Positions 25,977 to 36,979 of a stretch of 64,000 nucleotides of DNA are shown piece after piece. The notes under the pieces were generated by a model. It saw nothing but the letters and a program-made list of their open reading frames with translations. It was not told the DNA's origin and did not search any database. The position numbers and the translations under genes were made by a program. Location of the stretch: positions 95,090 through 159,089 of the forward strand of contig JANQNX010000006.1 of assembly GCA_028279365.1 (NCBI GenBank), in the 5' to 3' direction. Source of the stretch: Gammaproteobacteria bacterium. Lineage in GTDB: Bacteria; Pseudomonadota; Gammaproteobacteria; Eutrophobiales; Eutrophobiaceae. Numbering within the stretch: position 1 is the first letter of the stretch; each line of letters begins with the position of its first letter.

Positions 25977-26441
25977 TTATTCACACGCTTTCTTTATGTA
26001 TTCTTTTGATTTTTGAATTTCCGCTTGTCGTTCTTCCTCTGTTAAGTTTCTTTGACTTCCATCTGGATTTTTTACATTGACTCTCGGTCTTTGATAACTG
26101 GCAAGTCTTTTTCTGGCTTGTTCACATTGTTGCTCATTTTTTACTACTTCACTTTCGTTATTTTGCTGTAATTCCCTTTTTTCATTGCGCTCTTCTCGAA
26201 GCTCATTCAACATTTTATTTCGTTGTTCCAATGCTTGATTTGCCGCATCAGTGTCGACAGGGCTTGGTAAATCAAGCTTTTCTATATCATCAACTTCTGG
26301 GGGAGGGGTTTGGGTGTAATGGGTATTTCCTTGCTCATCAACCCATTTATATATTTCAGCTGTCGCTAGATTGTTTACGCAGAACACCAAAAACAGGGTT
26401 AGCGTTCTATAAAACGAAAAACTCATTATTTTTTTGTGCAT
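25977..26441 (-). CDS. Exported DUF4124-domain protein
   Basis: A 154-aa protein with signal peptide (about 1-28) and an N-terminal DUF4124 domain: AEIYKWVDEQGNTHYTQTPPP (about 28-48). The rest is Glu/Gln/Lys-rich, predicted helical or coiled (about 70-154). DUF4124 proteins are small exported beta-strand proteins of unknown role, common in Gammaproteobacteria. It is convergent with the lipoprotein gene upstream. Confidence 0.82.
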   Translation of the reverse strand: MHKKIMSFSFYRTLTLFLVFCVNNLATAEIYKWVDEQGNTHYTQTPPPEVDDIEKLDLPSPVDTDAANQALEQRNKMLNELREERNEKRELQQNNESEVVKNEQQCEQARKRLASYQRPRVNVKNPDGSQRNLTEEERQAEIQKSKEYIKKACE

Positions 26442-26600
26442 TGCAAAATCAGACCTAATATTTGATCCCTTTAAGTATACGACTCAAACATTCTAATGTA
26501 ACCTACTGATACTACTTGTAATGCTAGTTTACTGTGATCATCTTATACTTATGCCAGTTAATTTGAAAATTTACACTTTGAAAAGCCTAGAGGATTAACA

Positions 26601-27053
26601 ATGAAGAACATAAGCATTTTCTTTTTTACGTTATTACTATTTTCTATAAATACTAATCTTTATGCAGCAGTAAAAATCGTTGAGTGTGAAGACGAACAAG
26701 GAAATCGCAGTTTCCAGAAAACTTGCCCACCAGGTTCAACTCAACTTAGCGAAAAAAAATTCAAAACGAGCTCTTCAACGACAAGTAACAAAACAGATAT
26801 TCAGGCTACGCTTTATTTAATCCCGGACTGCGAGTCTTGTGAAGAAGTCATAGAATTTCTCAATGCAAGAAATATAGCTGTCACTGAGAAAGACGTCAGC
26901 GAAGATATTGAACTGCAAAATGAATTAACTGAAATTTCTGGCTCACTGAAGGTACCGACAACATTAATCGGTGATGAAATATTAACTGGCTATAGTCGCT
27001 CAAGCTTTCTTGAGGCATTAGCTGCAGCTGGCTTCAAAGAAGATGATTCCTAG
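26601..27053 (+). CDS. Exported glutaredoxin-like protein
   Basis: A 150-aa protein with signal peptide (1-22, ending YAA), a short DUF4124-like stretch ([20 protein letters not shown]), a Ser/Thr-rich linker, and a C-terminal glutaredoxin fold (about 68-145). The redox motif is CESC in [15 protein letters not shown]. The cis-proline loop is [16 protein letters not shown] periplasmic glutaredoxin would act on disulphides or glutathionylated proteins; the partner is unknown. Its stop overlaps the convergent ispH stop by 4 bases. Confidence 0.85.
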   Translation: MKNISIFFFTLLLFSINTNLYAAVKIVECEDEQGNRSFQKTCPPGSTQLSEKKFKTSSSTTSNKTDIQATLYLIPDCESCEEVIEFLNARNIAVTEKDVSEDIELQNELTEISGSLKVPTTLIGDEILTGYSRSSFLEALAAAGFKEDDS

Positions 27054-28003
27054 GCCGATTCCTTCTGTTCCATCAACTCTTTCGGTAAAGAAAACACGAC
27101 TTTTTCAACGATACCTGGTGCTTCTTCTACCATGGATGCACCCTTGCTCTTCAGGGTTGCGATCACTTCTTCGACCAGAATTTCGGGCGCAGATGCGCCC
27201 GCAGTTAAACCGATATTCTGTTTTCCATCCAGCCATTCATCCCTAATCTCAGACGCATCATCGATCAAATAAGCAGGTACGCCGGCTTTTTGAGATATTT
27301 CCATCAATCGTGTTGAATTAGAACTGTTAGGCGAACCAACGACTAATATAAGGTCGCATTGCGGCACCAGTTTTTTTACCGCATCCTGGCGGTTTTGCGT
27401 CGCATAACAAATATCCTCTTTCTTCGGGCCGTCAATCTTGGGGAAACGCTCACGTAACGCATCAATCACCTCTGCCGTATCATCCATCGATAAGGTCGTT
27501 TGCGTCACGTACGCCAGAAAATCGGGGTTCTTAACCTCAAGTTTCATAACATCTTCAACCGACTCAACCAGATACATACCCCCATTACCACTCTTGGTCT
27601 TGTATTGACCAACGGTACCTTCGACTTCCGGGTGCCCCTCATGTCCGATTAGAATACATTCACGCTCTTCATCCTGATATTTCCCCACTTCCATATGCAC
27701 CTTGGTTACTAACGGACAAATCGCATCGAACACACGTAAATCACGACGGCTGGCTTCTTCCCTGACTGCCTTGGAAACACCGTGAGCACTGAAAATCACC
27801 GTTGAGTTATCCGGCACTTCATCCAATTCTTCGACAAACACAGCGCCTTTGTCACGCAAGGAATGCACAACATATTTATTGTGAACGACCTCATGTCGCA
27901 CATAAACCGGTGCACCGAATAAACTCAATGCGCGTTCAACAATTTCGATAGCGCGGTCAACACCAGCACAGAAACCACGTGGATTAGCGAGTAATATTTG
28001 CAT
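27050..28003 (-). CDS. ispH: 4-hydroxy-3-methylbut-2-enyl diphosphate reductase
   Basis: Last enzyme of the MEP isoprenoid pathway. It is a 4Fe-4S protein that reduces HMBPP to IPP and DMAPP. The 317-aa protein shows the three cluster cysteines in context: [15 protein letters not shown] (Cys12), [12 protein letters not shown] (about 96) and [19 protein letters not shown] (about 197). EVVHNKYVV and the TLSMDD motif are also present. It is the last gene of the murJ-ribF-ileS-lspA-ispH block. Confidence 0.98.
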   Translation of the reverse strand: MQILLANPRGFCAGVDRAIEIVERALSLFGAPVYVRHEVVHNKYVVHSLRDKGAVFVEELDEVPDNSTVIFSAHGVSKAVREEASRRDLRVFDAICPLVTKVHMEVGKYQDEERECILIGHEGHPEVEGTVGQYKTKSGNGGMYLVESVEDVMKLEVKNPDFLAYVTQTTLSMDDTAEVIDALRERFPKIDGPKKEDICYATQNRQDAVKKLVPQCDLILVVGSPNSSNSTRLMEISQKAGVPAYLIDDASEIRDEWLDGKQNIGLTAGASAPEILVEEVIATLKSKGASMVEEAPGIVEKVVFSLPKELMEQKESA

Positions 28004-28041
28004 AACAACAATACCTGTAAAAATTCTGGCGAATTATAGCA

Positions 28042-28518
28042 TTAACTAGAGGCTTGCTTGTCACTGTTTAGCCAAATAGCGTCAATTATCAGCATGATGG
28101 CCCCAATAGTAATGGCAGAATCGGCAATGTTAAATGCCGGCCAATAGTACTTGCCATAGTATACTTCAATAAAATCAACCACATAGCCAAGTCTTATGCG
28201 GTCAACAACATTCCCTATTGCACCACCCAATACCAATGCTAGTGCCGCCAGTAACCAGCGATTGCTTGCTGCAAGACTGCGCATCCAGAACACAATAAAC
28301 AGGCTCACTCCCGAGGCCAGAACAATAAAAAACCAGCGTTGCCAGCCACCTGCATTACTGAGAAAGCTGAATGCAGCGCCGGTATTATGCATTAACGTTA
28401 GATTAAAACCGGGAAAAACCGCGTTGGCTTGATAGAGCGCTAGTTCACTTGAGGCTAGTATTTTAGTCAATTGATCCAGCATTACGACGAGCAACGACAG
28501 ACTGAGCCACTTGAACAT
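28042..28518 (-). CDS. lspA: Lipoprotein signal peptidase II
   Basis: Inner-membrane aspartyl protease that removes the signal peptide from diacylglyceryl-prolipoproteins. The 158-aa protein has four transmembrane helices and the two catalytic Asp regions: NVVDRIRLGYVVDF and FNIADSAIT (about 117-148). MLDQLTK near 14-20 and the NTGAAFS motif near 50 are also conserved. It lies 9 bases after ileS, the conserved ileS-lspA order. Many predicted lipoproteins in this window would be its substrates. Confidence 0.97.
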   Translation of the reverse strand: MFKWLSLSLLVVMLDQLTKILASSELALYQANAVFPGFNLTLMHNTGAAFSFLSNAGGWQRWFFIVLASGVSLFIVFWMRSLAASNRWLLAALALVLGGAIGNVVDRIRLGYVVDFIEVYYGKYYWPAFNIADSAITIGAIMLIIDAIWLNSDKQASS

Positions 28519-28527
28519 TATGATTGC

Positions 28528-31350
28528 TCAGGCAAACAGCCTAAGCTCCCCTTCTCCCTCGATATTCTCAATACAGCGACCGCATAATTCCGGATGCTTT
28601 TCATATTGGCCTACGTCTGCACGACGATGCCAGCAACGCACACATTTGGCATATGATGACGGACGGGCTTGAATCCTGAAACTACCCGCTTCTGTCGTGC
28701 TCGCTTCAGACGGAGCCTGATTAATATCATCAACATTAGCGTATGACGTCATCATCACAAAGCGCAGTTCATCCTGTAGTTTTTGTAGCTGCTCCTGTAT
28801 TTCTCCGTCACAATAAATCGTAATTTCTGCGTCCAACGATGATCCAATTTCACCTGCTGTACGCAAGCTTTCAAGACATTTATTCACCTCATCACGTATT
28901 GGTATCAGGCTTTCCCAGTACTTTTGTCTTGCTGTCGAATCCTCACCGTTAGTATCGGGCACATACCATTCTTCAACAAATACCGAACTGTCATGTTTGC
29001 CCGGTATGAACTGCCACATCTCGTCAGCAGTAAAGCTCAGTATCGGAGCAAACCAGCGAACCAGCATCTCGATCAAATGATACATCGCTGTCTGCGTCGA
29101 GCGTCGGGTCAGACTATTAGTCGCAGTCGTGTACTGGCGGTCTTTGACAATATCGAGATAAAAACCGCCCATATCAACTACGCAAAACTGATGCAGTATT
29201 TGATAGATGATATGAAACTCATAATTATTATAGGCAGTAATAATTCTTTCCTGTATGCGTAATGCATGTTCGACCGCCCACTTATCCAACTCGATCATGT
29301 CTTTAAAATCGACACTATCAGTTGCCGGTTCAAAGCCTTCAAGATTAGATAGCAGATAGCGGGCCGTATTTCGAAAACGTCGATACGCATCGGCCATACG
29401 TTTCAGTATTTCATCAGAGACACTGATCTCATTACGATAGTCTGTTGAAGCCACCCACAAACGCAGAATATCCGCGCCTAATGTTTTAAATATTTGCTTT
29501 GGTGCAACCGTATTTTGAAGTGACTTTGACATCTTGCGGCCATCGGCGTCGACGGTAAAACCATGCGTTAACACCGCCTTATAAGGCGCATAACCATTCA
29601 TCGCCATACTGGTCTTTAATGAGGACTGAAACCAGCCACGATGTTGGTCAGATCCTTCAAGATATAAATCTGCCGGAGCTTGACGAAGCTCACTTTGTCT
29701 TCGCCCCATGACACTATAATGCGTTACACCAGAATCAAACCAAACATCTAATGTATCTGTGACTTTTTGGTAGTCTGCTGCATCATCTCCGATTAACTCT
29801 TCCGCTTCTAAATCAAACCAGGCCTCCATGCCGTCTTTTTCGACACGCTCTGCAACTGCCTCAAAAAGCTCTGCTGTATTGGGATGAAGCTCATTTGTTT
29901 CTTTATGAATGAACAACGTGATCGGTACACCCCAGGTACGTTGTCGGGAGATACACCAATCAGGACTACCTTCTAACATACCTTCAATTCGGGCTTCACC
30001 CCAACCTGGAATCCACTGAACTTCTTTTAATGATGCCAGTGAATCGGCACGCAGATTATTTTGCGTCATGCTGATAAACCACTGAGGTGTCGCACGGAAA
30101 ATTAACGGTGTCTTGGTACGCCAGCAATGCGGGTAACTGTGCTGAAAACTTTTTTGTTTTATTAGTTTGTTGTTGTTCTGCAAAACCTGAATGACTTTTT
30201 CATCTGCCTTATAGACGTGCTCACCTGCGAATAGCTCAGTGCTTTCACGAAAATAACCACTCTCATCAACAAGGTTTAACGTTCCAATTTCGTACTGCTT
30301 GCCAACAATAAAATCATCCATGCCGTGGTCAGGGGCAGTATGTACCGCACCGGTGCCGGCCTCAATCGTGACATGCTCGCCAAGTATCACTGGCACAGAT
30401 TTATCATAAAAGGGATGCTGTAACAGTTGTTTCTCTAAGGCACTACCGTTGCAGCGCCCGACGATTGTAAAGTCTTCGATGCCATAACGTTGCATGGTAT
30501 CTTCATGCAAGGCATCGGCAACGACTAAGCACTCTGTACCGATACCTGCATCACACTGTACTAATACATACTCAAGTTCTGCATTTAATGACACCGCCTG
30601 GTTAGCAGGTAAGGTCCAGGGTGTAGTAGTCCAGATAACAACGGATAATTCACCTTTAGCGTCGGTGCTACCCATCAGCGTTTTAACTGACTCTTGATCG
30701 ACACAGGTGAAACGAACATCAATCGCAAATGAGGTTTTATCCTGATATTCCACTTCTGCCTCAGCCAGTGCAGAACCACCCACCACACTCCAGTAGACTG
30801 GCTTGAAGCCTCGCTGCAAATGGCCTTGCTCTGTGATTTTTCCAAGTGCGCGGATGATGTCTGCTTCCGTCTGGTAGTCCATGGTTAAGTATGGTTTATC
30901 CCAATCGCCAAGTACGCCTAGACGTTTAAAATCCTCACGCTGACCATCAACCTGTTTCTGCGCATACTCACGACACTTCTGACGAAAATCTTTGTAAGAG
31001 ATCTTGTCACCCGCCTTACCGGCTTTTTTCTCTACGTTGTGTTCAATCGGCAGACCATGACAATCCCAGCCAGGGACATAAGGCGCGTCAAAACCACTTA
31101 AGGTTTTACTCTTGATAATGATGTCTTTGAGTATCTTATTTACTGCATGACCAATATGAATATCACCATTCGCATAAGGTGGGCCATCATGCAGAATAAA
31201 TTTCGGCTGCCCTTCCCGTTTATCTCTAATCTGCTGGTATAAATTGCTGGCATACCATTGCTTGAGTCTTTCCGGCTCACGCTGTGCCAAATTCGCTTTC
31301 ATAGGGAATTGGGTTTTTGGAAGATTTAATGTGTCTTTATAATTGCTCAT
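28528..31350 (-). CDS. ileS: Isoleucine--tRNA ligase
   Basis: Class I synthetase of 940 aa that charges tRNA-Ile and edits valine. HIGH is present in [16 protein letters not shown] (about 58-73), the editing domain includes [14 protein letters not shown] (about 238-251), and KMSKS occurs in [12 protein letters not shown] near 602. The C-terminal zinc finger is [14 protein letters not shown]...LCGRCIENI (about 897-927). Length and architecture match bacterial-type IleRS. It is co-transcribed with ribF upstream (16 bases) and lspA downstream. Confidence 0.98.
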   Translation of the reverse strand: MSNYKDTLNLPKTQFPMKANLAQREPERLKQWYASNLYQQIRDKREGQPKFILHDGPPYANGDIHIGHAVNKILKDIIIKSKTLSGFDAPYVPGWDCHGLPIEHNVEKKAGKAGDKISYKDFRQKCREYAQKQVDGQREDFKRLGVLGDWDKPYLTMDYQTEADIIRALGKITEQGHLQRGFKPVYWSVVGGSALAEAEVEYQDKTSFAIDVRFTCVDQESVKTLMGSTDAKGELSVVIWTTTPWTLPANQAVSLNAELEYVLVQCDAGIGTECLVVADALHEDTMQRYGIEDFTIVGRCNGSALEKQLLQHPFYDKSVPVILGEHVTIEAGTGAVHTAPDHGMDDFIVGKQYEIGTLNLVDESGYFRESTELFAGEHVYKADEKVIQVLQNNNKLIKQKSFQHSYPHCWRTKTPLIFRATPQWFISMTQNNLRADSLASLKEVQWIPGWGEARIEGMLEGSPDWCISRQRTWGVPITLFIHKETNELHPNTAELFEAVAERVEKDGMEAWFDLEAEELIGDDAADYQKVTDTLDVWFDSGVTHYSVMGRRQSELRQAPADLYLEGSDQHRGWFQSSLKTSMAMNGYAPYKAVLTHGFTVDADGRKMSKSLQNTVAPKQIFKTLGADILRLWVASTDYRNEISVSDEILKRMADAYRRFRNTARYLLSNLEGFEPATDSVDFKDMIELDKWAVEHALRIQERIITAYNNYEFHIIYQILHQFCVVDMGGFYLDIVKDRQYTTATNSLTRRSTQTAMYHLIEMLVRWFAPILSFTADEMWQFIPGKHDSSVFVEEWYVPDTNGEDSTARQKYWESLIPIRDEVNKCLESLRTAGEIGSSLDAEITIYCDGEIQEQLQKLQDELRFVMMTSYANVDDINQAPSEASTTEAGSFRIQARPSSYAKCVRCWHRRADVGQYEKHPELCGRCIENIEGEGELRLFA

Positions 31351-31366
31351 TATTTTTTATTTATTG

Positions 31367-32299
31367 TTAACTCAATTTTTCCAGGCTTTTTTTGGCATCA
31401 GCAATATCAATATTAATTTGTGCAATTAATGCCTGTTCCGAATCGATATTACCCTCATCACGTATTTTTTTTATAAACTCAACTTGTACTTGTTTACCGT
31501 ATATATCCTGATCAAAATCAAGAATATGTACCTCCAATATAACTTTTTCACCCTGATAAACCGGTCTCGAGCCCACATAGATGACCGCATCTTTTGCGCT
31601 ACCGCTGACACCATAAACGCGACCGGAGAAAATACCAAACAGCGGCGATAAATAACGCTTTAATTCTATATTCGCCGTCGCAAAACCCAATCGTCTGCCC
31701 CGCTTGTCACCATGCACAACTCTACCGCTAATTCGATAGGGTCGACCCAGCATGTGATTGGCTTTTGCAATATCGCCCACCGCTAACGCACTGCGAATTA
31801 ATGTACTGCTAACGCGCTCACTATCGGTCACAAATGAAGGCATCATTTTCACCTCAAAGCCTAGCCGTTGTCCCTGCTCGACTAAGGTCTGGTAATTCCC
31901 TTCCCGATTTTTAGCAAAGCGAAAATCATCGCCAATAATCATGCTCTTCACACCAACCGCATCAACCAGAATTTGCTGTATGAAAGCCGATGCCGACATT
32001 CCTGCCATATCATGATCAAACTTCAAGCAAATCACGCGATCAATGCCATGTTGAACAAACTGAGCCAGCTTTTCCCCTAGTCGGGTTAATCGCGAAGGGG
32101 CTTTATCCGGCGCAAAAAACTCGATAGGCTGTGGTTCAAAAATTATAACCGTTGATAGTATTCCTAATTGGCTTGCCAATTGTTTCAGCTCATTCAATAC
32201 CGCTTGATGACCTAAATGCACGCCATCGAAATTGCCAATCGTGGCAACACAGTCTTGCTGCTTATTTTTAAGGTTGATAAGTCCGCGAATAAATTCCAT
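31367..32299 (-). CDS. ribF: Bifunctional riboflavin kinase/FAD synthetase
   Basis: Makes FMN and then FAD from riboflavin in the cytoplasm. The 310-aa protein has the FAD synthetase nucleotidyltransferase part (about 10-165: IGNFDGVHLGHQAVL, GDDFRFAKNREG, SSTLIRSAL) and the flavokinase part (about 185-305: RVVHGDKRGRRLGFATANIEL, VYVGSRPVY, LEVHILDFD). It supplies FMN/FAD for NqrB, NqrC, NqrF and ApbE encoded later in the window. It lies between murJ and ileS. Confidence 0.97.
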   Translation of the reverse strand: MEFIRGLINLKNKQQDCVATIGNFDGVHLGHQAVLNELKQLASQLGILSTVIIFEPQPIEFFAPDKAPSRLTRLGEKLAQFVQHGIDRVICLKFDHDMAGMSASAFIQQILVDAVGVKSMIIGDDFRFAKNREGNYQTLVEQGQRLGFEVKMMPSFVTDSERVSSTLIRSALAVGDIAKANHMLGRPYRISGRVVHGDKRGRRLGFATANIELKRYLSPLFGIFSGRVYGVSGSAKDAVIYVGSRPVYQGEKVILEVHILDFDQDIYGKQVQVEFIKKIRDEGNIDSEQALIAQINIDIADAKKSLEKLS

Positions 32300-32319
32300 G
32301 CAACGACCAAAAGCCGGAA

Positions 32320-33855
32320 TTATACCTGTGAACGCGGAGCAGTCATATCATGAAAGCGAATACCAAATGTATATATCACGACAAAATAAATGCCTATACC
32401 AACACTGATCCAAAGCGCTAATTGAATAATGCGTTGCCACAATTCCCAATCAAACCAAAGAGAACTATGAGCGACCCCATAAACAATCACCCCACCCATT
32501 GTTGAGATACTCACCAAAACCTTCAGAAAGAAGCGCCACCAGCCTGAAGAGGCATGGTAAACCTTTTCCTTTTTCAATAAACGAAATAACAGATAGGCTT
32601 GTAGACAAGCCGACAACGACGTTGCCAATGCTAAACCTGCATGTGCTAAAGGACCTACCAAAGCCAGGTTGAACACAATATTCGCCAGCATAGCAATAGC
32701 GGCAATTTTAACCGGTGTACGTGTATCCTGCCGGGAAAAGAAAGCACTGGACAAAATCTTAATCAGAACAAAGGCGGGTAAGCCCAGCGAATAGGCAATC
32801 AGACTTTGGCTTGCCATCATCACATCATTCGGACTGAATTTGTCATATTGAAATAATGTCGTTAACAGTGGCGATGCCAACACCGCCAGACCCACGGCAG
32901 CGGGTAAGGCAATAAGAAATACCCAACGTAATGCCCAATCTAAGGTATGTGAAAAGGCCTCAGGCGAGCCTTGCGCGTATTTCTCGGAAAGAGTGGGCAA
33001 TACCACTGTCGCCAATGCAATACCGAATACGCCTAAAGGAAACTCCACTAAGCGATCAGAGAAATACAACCAGGAAATACTGCCAGTCGTTAAAAATGAC
33101 GCAATCAAGGTATCAATCAATAAATTAATCTGCACGATGGAGACCGCAAATAAAATGGGCAGCATCAGCTTCAATATACGCATGACACCCTCGCGATCTC
33201 GATTCAAACCGGGTTTCGGCAACATGCGTATCTTTATCAGAAACGGCAATTGAAATAGCAACTGTGCGATACCGGCAATGAATACTCCCCAGGCTAATGC
33301 GGTGACAGGTGTTTCCATCTGCGGCGACAACCACAACGCGCAGGCAATTAATGAAAAATTCAACAACACCGGTGTGAAAGCCGGGACGCTGAATTGCTTA
33401 TAGGTATTGAGAATACTACCAGCAAAGGCTGTCAGCGAAATAAACAGGATGTAAGGAAACGTGATCTTCAATAAATCACTGGCAAGCGCGTGTTTGTCAG
33501 AATTATCGATGAAGCCGGGGGCAAATACGGAAATCAATATTGGACTGGCGATGACTCCTAACACGGATATCGCAAACAGAATTAAACCGAGGCTGGCGGC
33601 AGTTTGGTCTACCAGCGCCTTCACATCTCCTTCTGAGCGCTGTTCTTTATACTCGGCCAATATCGGCACAAAGGCTTGGGAAAACCCACCCTCGGCAAAC
33701 AACCTGCGCAAAAAATTAGGTATACGAAATGCGACGATAAACACATCGACGCCTAAGCCTGCGCCAAACATACGCGCGATCACCACATCGCGCATTAACC
33801 CAAAAATACGCGAGATTGTGGTCATTCCACCGACATTGAATACCGATTTCAACAT
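32320..33855 (-). CDS. murJ: Lipid II flippase MurJ
   Basis: A 511-aa polytopic MOP-superfamily protein with about 14 helices that flips lipid II across the inner membrane for peptidoglycan synthesis. Recognisable motifs are GLMRDVVIARMFGAGLGVDVF, FRIPNFLRRLFAEGGFSQAFVP (about 45-66), LYFSDRLVEFPLGVFGIALATVVLP (about 260) and FFSRQDTRTPVKIA (about 370). The position divergent from rpsT and upstream of ribF is conserved in Gammaproteobacteria. Confidence 0.97.
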   Translation of the reverse strand: MLKSVFNVGGMTTISRIFGLMRDVVIARMFGAGLGVDVFIVAFRIPNFLRRLFAEGGFSQAFVPILAEYKEQRSEGDVKALVDQTAASLGLILFAISVLGVIASPILISVFAPGFIDNSDKHALASDLLKITFPYILFISLTAFAGSILNTYKQFSVPAFTPVLLNFSLIACALWLSPQMETPVTALAWGVFIAGIAQLLFQLPFLIKIRMLPKPGLNRDREGVMRILKLMLPILFAVSIVQINLLIDTLIASFLTTGSISWLYFSDRLVEFPLGVFGIALATVVLPTLSEKYAQGSPEAFSHTLDWALRWVFLIALPAAVGLAVLASPLLTTLFQYDKFSPNDVMMASQSLIAYSLGLPAFVLIKILSSAFFSRQDTRTPVKIAAIAMLANIVFNLALVGPLAHAGLALATSLSACLQAYLLFRLLKKEKVYHASSGWWRFFLKVLVSISTMGGVIVYGVAHSSLWFDWELWQRIIQLALWISVGIGIYFVVIYTFGIRFHDMTAPRSQV

Positions 33856-33973
33856 ACGACTGTATTTATCATATAATCAAGGCCAAATAATTATTTAATT
33901 AATTACGCTATCTTATTGTTTTTCAATTAAATTATCTTAATAATTTCAAGCATATCACAGTCTCGTTCAAGCA

Positions 33974-34002
33974 TTGACAAATTGCGGCAATATCCGCATC
34001 AT
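33974..34002 (+). promoter_or_regulatory. Sigma-70 promoter of rpsT
   Basis: TTGACA at 33974-33979 and CATCAT at 33997-34002 are separated by 17 bases, a consensus -35 with a weaker -10. They lie about 40 bases before the rpsT start, which has a CAGGAG ribosome-binding site. Confidence 0.65.
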
Positions 34003-34040
34003 GTCGCGCCTTTAAATTAGAAAGAATTCAGGAGTTTAGC

Positions 34041-34301
34041 GTGGCAAATATTGCATCCGCCAAAAAACGAGCCAGACAGGCAGAAAAACTACGTCTGCAC
34101 AATGCCAGTCAACGTTCTTTTCTGCGTACGCAGATCAAGAAAGTGATCAATGCGATCGAAGCAAAAGATAAATCAGCAGCGGAAACGGCATACAAAGAAG
34201 CAGTACCTGTCATCGATGCGATGGTCGGAAAAGGCATTATTCACAAAAACAAAGCCGCACGACATAAATCTCGACTCAACAGTCACGTTAAAGCACTCTA
34301 G
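34041..34301 (+). CDS. rpsT: 30S ribosomal protein S20
   Basis: An 86-aa, strongly basic, helical protein that binds 16S rRNA early in small-subunit assembly. It begins [16 protein letters not shown] and has the usual [16 protein letters not shown] and [20 protein letters not shown] segments. The start codon is GTG, with CAGGAG upstream. In E. coli S20 represses its own translation, and a non-AUG start codon is a feature of that control. A clean terminator follows 1 base after the stop. Confidence 0.98.
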   Translation: MANIASAKKRARQAEKLRLHNASQRSFLRTQIKKVINAIEAKDKSAAETAYKEAVPVIDAMVGKGIIHKNKAARHKSRLNSHVKAL

Positions 34302-34328
34302 AAAAAACCGGCTTTAGCCGGTTTTTTT
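34302..34328 (+). terminator. Rho-independent terminator after rpsT
   Basis: A-run, stem ACCGGC/GCCGGT with loop TTTA, then seven T. The A-run before the stem could also serve the convergent proB transcript in the other direction. Confidence 0.92.
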
Positions 34329-34366
34329 ATTTCTGATAGTTTTCTAACAAGAGTTACAAAACCAAG

Positions 34367-35491
34367 CTAGCTCAATACCAAATTGTCGCGATGAATGAAT
34401 TCATCATCTACTACTTCACCCAATATTTCTGAGATTTCCTGCGTTGATTTCCCGATAACCTGACGAAGCTGTTCGGCGCTATAATTTGCCAGCCCTCTGG
34501 CTATTTCTTTATCTGACTGATTCATACAGCTTACCACCTCGCCACGACCAAAACTCCCTTTGACCTCTTTTATGCCAACGGGTAAAAGGCTCTTACCATT
34601 GTTCAACAGTGCCTTGACTGCACCCTCATCAATAATCACTTCACCTTTGACATAACCGTGACTGGCTAACCATTGCTTACGCGAATTCAGTGATTCATCC
34701 TTGCCACATAATAAGGTGCCTAACTCCTCACCTTTAGATAATCGCACGAGTACATCACTTTCCATACCTGAAGCAATAATCGTTTGTGTACCAGAACGAG
34801 CAGCAATCGCCGCAGCTTTGACTTTGGTTCGCATACCACCGCGACCGAGACTGCCTCCTTCACCTGCATACTCTTTGAGTGCAGGATCATTAACGTCAGC
34901 GTAGGGAATAATTCTGGCATCACTGTTTTTTCTTGGATCAGAATTAAACAACCCCGCCTGATCGGTGAGTATCACTAAAGTATCTGCGTCAATTAAATTC
35001 GCCACCAAACCGGCAAGCGTATCGTTGTCACCGAAGCGAATTTCATCGGTTGCAACCGTGTCATTCTCGTTAATGATCGGTACCACGCCTAATTCCAGTA
35101 AAGTATGCAAGCTGGTTCGAGCATTGAGGTAGCGCTCACGATCGGCAATATCATCATGGGTCAACAGAATCTGCGCAGTATGCTTTCCATACTGTTGAAA
35201 TCCGGCTTCATAAGCCTGAATCAATCCCATTTGTCCCACCGCTGCCGCAGCCTGCAGTTCATGCATCTGTTGTGGGCGTTTTTCCCAGCCAAGGCGAGTG
35301 ATACCCTCCGCCACCGCGCCGGATGAAACAATGACAAACTCCGAACCCGCATCAGCCATCGCTGCAATTTGTTTAATCCAGACATTCAGCAACGCATGTT
35401 TCAAGCCTAGTCCATTATCTGTCAGCAGGGCGCTGCCGAGTTTAATCACCCAGCGGCGCGATTTTGATATGGCATCTCTGTTATTTTGCAT
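34367..35491 (-). CDS. proB: Glutamate 5-kinase
   Basis: First enzyme of proline synthesis, phosphorylating glutamate at the gamma-carboxyl. The 374-aa protein has an amino-acid kinase domain (about 10-260: VIKLGSALLTDNGLG, VSSGAVAEGITRLGW, PIINENDTVATDEIRFGDNDTL, GRGGMRTKVKAA) and a C-terminal PUA domain (about 280-365). It is feedback-inhibited by proline in the family. It lies 5 bases after obgE, the conserved obgE-proB order. Confidence 0.97.
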   Translation of the reverse strand: MQNNRDAISKSRRWVIKLGSALLTDNGLGLKHALLNVWIKQIAAMADAGSEFVIVSSGAVAEGITRLGWEKRPQQMHELQAAAAVGQMGLIQAYEAGFQQYGKHTAQILLTHDDIADRERYLNARTSLHTLLELGVVPIINENDTVATDEIRFGDNDTLAGLVANLIDADTLVILTDQAGLFNSDPRKNSDARIIPYADVNDPALKEYAGEGGSLGRGGMRTKVKAAAIAARSGTQTIIASGMESDVLVRLSKGEELGTLLCGKDESLNSRKQWLASHGYVKGEVIIDEGAVKALLNNGKSLLPVGIKEVKGSFGRGEVVSCMNQSDKEIARGLANYSAEQLRQVIGKSTQEISEILGEVVDDEFIHRDNLVLS

Positions 35492-35496
35492 TTTGC

Positions 35497-36516
35497 TTAT
35501 TCCGTATCGCTATCGTTGCCTTGCACTATCCATTGATGAACCGCGTTGACCAGTTCCTGACACCCGGTTTTGACAATGGCAGATATCCTGAAAATAGTTG
35601 TGTCTTGATACTCATTATTAATCGCTGTCACCAGTTCATCGATAAGCTCGGAGGGTAATACATCGCATTTATTCAACACCAGCCACCTGGGTTTTTCATA
35701 CAGCGCAGCATCAAACTGCTTGAGTTCATTTTCAATAATACTGATGTTCTTGACCACCTGTTCAGTATCTTCGCTAGCGTCAACAATATGTAACAATAAA
35801 TTCGTTCGACGCAAGTGTTTGAGAAAGGCGATCCCCAAACCTGCACCTTCTGACGCACCCTCAATCAAACCGGGGATATCAGCGATCACAAAACTTTTTT
35901 CCAGTGCAATTTTGACCACGCCAAGATTCGGATACATGGTGGTAAACGGATAATCATCGACCTTTGGCGTAGCCGCAGAAACCGCGCGGATAAAACTCGA
36001 TTTACCTGCATTCGGCAAACCCAGTAATCCGACATCGGCAAGCACCTGCAATTCAAGCCGTAAGTTTCGTTCCTCCCCGAGCGAACCTTTTGTAGTTTTA
36101 CGTGGTGCGCGGTTAACGCTACTTTTAAAACGCGCATTGCCTAAGCCATGGAAACCACCTTGTGCCACCAGAAGTTTTGAGTCATTTGCTACCAAATCGC
36201 CGATCAATTCATCGGTATCATCGTCATAAACCAACGTGCCTAACGGCACATTGATGAATAAATCATCCGAACTTTTACCAATACGATCCCGACCCATGCC
36301 CGGCTGACCATTCTTCGCCCGATATAAGCGATCGTGTCTGAAATCTACCAGCGTACTTAAGCCTTCATCAACAACCAGATAAATACTTCCACCATCGCCC
36401 CCATCGCCTCCATCCGGACCACCCTTGGCAACGAATTTCTCACGACGAAAACTCAGACAACCATCGCCGCCCTTTCCTGCTTCTACCCGGATTGTTGCTT
36501 GATCAACAAACTTCAT
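35497..36516 (-). CDS. obgE: Obg family GTPase (50S assembly)
   Basis: Essential GTPase that acts in large-subunit maturation and stress control. The 339-aa protein has the glycine-rich Obg fold (about 1-158: [25 protein letters not shown]) and the G domain: GLPNAGKS (about 166-173), [13 protein letters not shown]. It stops soon after the G domain and lacks the C-terminal extension or acidic tail seen in E. coli ObgE (390 aa). That is within the family's natural range. It lies 185 bases after rpmA and just upstream of proB. Confidence 0.97.
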   Translation of the reverse strand: MKFVDQATIRVEAGKGGDGCLSFRREKFVAKGGPDGGDGGDGGSIYLVVDEGLSTLVDFRHDRLYRAKNGQPGMGRDRIGKSSDDLFINVPLGTLVYDDDTDELIGDLVANDSKLLVAQGGFHGLGNARFKSSVNRAPRKTTKGSLGEERNLRLELQVLADVGLLGLPNAGKSSFIRAVSAATPKVDDYPFTTMYPNLGVVKIALEKSFVIADIPGLIEGASEGAGLGIAFLKHLRRTNLLLHIVDASEDTEQVVKNISIIENELKQFDAALYEKPRWLVLNKCDVLPSELIDELVTAINNEYQDTTIFRISAIVKTGCQELVNAVHQWIVQGNDSDTE

Positions 36517-36652
36517 TTTTTATTCCGTCGCATTTCACTTGATTACTTCGTTGCTCGTCTTTTTCGGTGTTGATTATTATCCATGTAAATTATCGCTATA
36601 TTTCAGTAAATACGCCGCTCCAGCGCACGTGGCATAATTAGATCCATGTAAA

Positions 36653-36680
36653 TAAAAAACCCCGCCGAAGCGGGGTTTTA
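36653..36680 (-). terminator. Rho-independent terminator after rplU-rpmA
   Basis: On the minus strand AAAACCCCGC-TTCG-GCGGGG is followed by a T-run, 22 bases after the rpmA stop. The stem is capped by a stable TTCG tetraloop. It separates the ribosomal pair from obgE. Confidence 0.93.
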
Positions 36681-36701
36681 GTATCCTTAAACTGAAATGT
36701 T

Positions 36702-36959
36702 TTAAACCGCCACGACATCCACAAATGTGCGGTTTTTCGGTCCACGCTGATTAAATTCGACTTTACCTTCAGCAGTAGCAAATAAAGTGTGGTCATGACC
36801 TAGACCAACATTATTACCGGCATGGTATTTGGTGCCACGCTGTCTGATGATGATATTGCCAGCCTGCACAATCTCACCGCCGTATTTTTTTACACCCAGA
36901 CGTTTTGATTGTGAATCACGTCCGTTACGAGTACTACCACCTGCTTTTTTATGCGCCAT
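36702..36959 (-). CDS. rpmA: 50S ribosomal protein L27
   Basis: An 85-aa basic protein near the peptidyl-transferase centre. It begins [20 protein letters not shown] and continues [18 protein letters not shown]-like [14 protein letters not shown], and GHDHTLFA. No N-terminal cleavable extension of the Firmicutes type is present. It lies 20 bases after rplU. Confidence 0.98.
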   Translation of the reverse strand: MAHKKAGGSTRNGRDSQSKRLGVKKYGGEIVQAGNIIIRQRGTKYHAGNNVGLGHDHTLFATAEGKVEFNQRGPKNRTFVDVVAV

Positions 36960-36979
36960 TTTATTACTCCAGAAATGCC

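Noticed and set aside
35497..36516. obgE suspected to be truncated because it is shorter than E. coli ObgE
   Set aside because: The Obg and G domains are complete, and many bacteria lack the extra C-terminal tail; the downstream proB spacing is normal.
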